Shown piece by piece: positions 37,868 through 40,166 of a stretch of 40,166 nucleotides of DNA; the stretch's first letter is position 1, and every line of letters starts with the position of its first letter. The stretch lies in NCBI RefSeq assembly GCF_000220395.1, contig NW_004086037.1:1-40166 (forward strand), in the 5' to 3' direction. Below the pieces are notes generated by a model that was given only the letters and a program-made list of their open reading frames with translations, made no database searches and was not told the DNA's origin. A program made the translations under genes and the position numbers. The DNA is from Ichthyophthirius multifiliis. Lineage: Eukaryota; Ciliophora; Oligohymenophorea; Hymenostomatida.

Positions 37868-38898
37868 ATGAACAATACCAAAAGAAAACAATTATTTAAA
37901 ATAATTATATTAGGTGATTCTGGGTAACATAAACTTATAAAAAAATAACAAAATAAACTAAATTAAATATAAAAATAAAAATAGAGTAGGAAAAACATCT
38001 TTAATGAACTAGTATATATTAATTTCCAATATAAATAATAATATTTATATTATTTAAAAAAATAAAATAATATATATATAAAAAAGATATGTAAATGCTC
38101 GCTTTACTTAATAATATAGAGCTACAGTAGGAGCCGATTTTATGGCGAAAGAAGTTATGATAGATGATCGTATGGTTACTTTGCAAGTTATAAAAAAAAA
38201 AAAAAAAACTAAAAAATTTTAATAATAAAAAAAAATTAAAAGATTTGGGATACTGCAGGATAAGAAAGATTTTAATCATTAGGAGGTGCTTTTTATAGAG
38301 GAGCAGATTGTTGTGTTCTTGTTTATGATATTACAAATAAGAAAGTATTAGCATTTTTTTTTTTTTAAATATAAATAAAAAAAAAAATCATATAGTTTTT
38401 TTTTTATTAATTTGTTTTAATCTAAAATTTATTTATTTTATTAATATTTTTTTAAATATACATAAACATAATAATATTTTAATATAATTCCTCATAATAA
38501 ATAGAGCTTTGAAAGTTTAGAAAGTTGGAAAGAAGAATTTAAATAATAAGGTTAACCAAAAGATCCTGATAATTTCCCTTTTGTTGTTTTAGGAAATAAA
38601 TGTGATAGAGCTTCTGAAAGAAAGGTTGAATCAGATTTCGCTTCATAATGGTGTAAATCACATGGAGATCTTTTAAATTTTGAAACCTCTGCTAAAGAAG
38701 ATACTAATGTAAATTAAGCTTTTACTGCAATAGCTAAAGCAGCTGCATCTTAATCATAAGAAGAGGAGATGTAAATATTATTTTTTAATATTATTATTTA
38801 TTTTATATATTAAAAAAAGATTCTTTCCAACTAATAATGTTGTTTTAAAATAAGATTAAAAATCAAATAGAAAAAAAGTTGATTCTTGTAGTTGTTGA
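37868..38898 (+). CDS. RAB7: Rab7-type small GTPase
   Basis: 209 residues from six exons (37868-37923, 37985-38011, 38087-38186, 38243-38344, 38505-38770, 38820-38898), all phases consistent; one exon is only 27 nt. P-loop GDSGVGKTS (residues 16-24), switch I region [20 protein letters not shown] with catalytic Gln68, [16 protein letters not shown], base-binding GNKCD (125-129) and ETSAK. The ADF-x-x-KEV stretch, the [12 protein letters not shown] and the C-terminal Cys-Ser-Cys prenylation motif before the TGA point to Rab7 rather than other Rabs. Rab7 drives late endosome and lysosome (in ciliates, also food-vacuole) fusion. The first intron splits the second Gly codon of the P-loop. Confidence 0.97.
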
Positions 38899-39516
38899 AA
38901 GAAAAATTATATATTTTAAATTTTTAATATATTTCTTTATAGTTATTATATTTTTAATATTAATTGTAAATTTTATTTTATGTTTTATATTTTATATTAA
39001 TTTTTAAGATTAATTATTTATAAATAAATATAGAAGAAAATATTAAAAAAAAAAAATTTATCAAAAAAAATGCGATTTTTTTTTTTTTAATTAAATTATG
39101 TATTAAAAAAAAAAAAAAAAAAAAAAAATATAAATAAAATATATAAATATATATATATACATACATATTAAATATTTTAATATATTATAAATATAAAATC
39201 TTTAAATATAAATATAAAAAAAAATGATTTCCATATTTTTTTAATTATATTTTAATCTTAAAATATTATATATATAAACATTAATAAAAAACATAAATAA
39301 AAAGATATATAAATTTAATTAAACTTTAAAATTATAAAATATTTCAAAAAATATTAATAAATAATAATTTTAATAAATTAAAATAATAATCATAAAAAAT
39401 ATAATATAAATTAAACTAAAATAAAAAATAAAATAATAATATAAAATTAAGAAATATAGTAAAAATATATAAATAAAATATTAATATTTATAAAATAAAA
39501 ATATGATAATAATAAT

Positions 39517-39579
<63 letters not shown>

Positions 39580-40166
39580 AAAAATGATAATAATAATAAT
39601 AATTATAATAATTGAAATAATTATTGTAAATATAATTATAATTTTATATATATTAAAAATTATATAGATATTATTTAATTTTATAAATAATATTTAAAAA
39701 ACTTAAAATTTTCTAAAAATTAATTAATATTTATAATTATTTATTTTATATATATTTTTTTTATTAATATATTAATACTATTTTTTTTTTTAAATATATT
39801 TTTATTTATATATATCTATTAATTTTTATATAATAATTTTTTTTTTTTTCTTATATTTTATAAAAATTTGATTAGAATTATATTTATTATTTTTGCTAAT
39901 ATATTATCATATAAATCAATTTTTTCTTAAAAAATAATGATCTATAATAATTGTATATATATATATTTAATAATGGAAAATATTTTTATTTTTTTCACAT
40001 ATTTATTTAAAATTAGATATATAAATATAAAAAATAAAGTTATATTAATATTTTATTTAAACTATTATTTTATATATATTTTTTTTAGATTAAATGATGA
40101 ATTTATTTTTCTATATATATTTTAATTTGTTTATTATTTAAAAAATTTAAAATTCAGTCGTAGAAT
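38899..40166. other. AT desert at the right end, with AAT array
   Basis: Almost pure A/T. An AAT/ATA trinucleotide array lies at about 39501-39600, interrupted by an A run near 39570. Under the ciliate code this array could be read as poly-Gln, but the flanks have no coding composition. No gene is supported before the window ends. Confidence 0.5.

Noticed and set aside
39501-39600. Poly-Gln coding exon in the AAT array
   Set aside because: The flanking sequence has no coding composition, no start and no splice context; it looks like a plain trinucleotide repeat.

Overview
The window looks like macronuclear DNA of an oligohymenophorean ciliate, close in style to Ichthyophthirius. It is extremely AT-rich. 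Long protein frames appear only when TAA and TAG are read as glutamine and TGA is the sole stop. Genes are cut by short GT-AG introns (31 to about 180 nt, often 40-80 nt). Read with the standard code almost nothing is open, and the long standard-code frames that do exist are antisense to real genes or lie in low-complexity DNA. I see no mobile element, CRISPR array, tRNA or rRNA.

Layout, left to right: AT desert (1-1475); condensin subunit CAP-G (+, 1476-5199); RING-H2 protein (+, 5408-6552); a coiled-coil protein (+, 7229-8196); a VPS9-domain Rab5 exchange factor (+, 8530-9939); gap; the spliceosomal cyclophilin CWC27 (-, 11691-13423); gap; an unknown lysine-rich protein (+, 15619-16371 or further); a small one-span membrane protein (-, 16838-17388); a glutamine-rich protein (+, 17807-19634); a cyclic-nucleotide-binding protein (-, 19771-22343); FolD (-, 22774-23848); a structured non-coding RNA candidate (24160-24300); a multi-span membrane protein (-, 24717-26039); the ciliary transition-zone protein B9D1 (-, 26249-27044); a PX-BAR sorting nexin (-, 27387-29031); a MATE transporter (+, 29623-31104); the dynein-assembly factor ZMYND10 (-, 31298-33011); gap; a calcium-dependent protein kinase (-, 34797-36881); Rab7 (+, 37868-38898); AT desert to the end.

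The genes do not form an operon, but several share themes. Endosomal traffic is represented by the VPS9 exchange factor, the sorting nexin and Rab7. Cilium building is represented by B9D1 and ZMYND10. Second-messenger signalling is represented by the cyclic-nucleotide protein and the calcium-dependent kinase. Nuclear work is represented by condensin and CWC27.

Eleven genes read cleanly through all exons with consistent splice phases. Six others (CAP-G, CWC27, the 15619 gene, the cyclic-nucleotide protein, the multi-span protein and ZMYND10) change frame at runs of A or T, nearly always as if one base of the run were missing. I treat these mainly as under-counted homopolymers in the assembly, while noting the alternatives.
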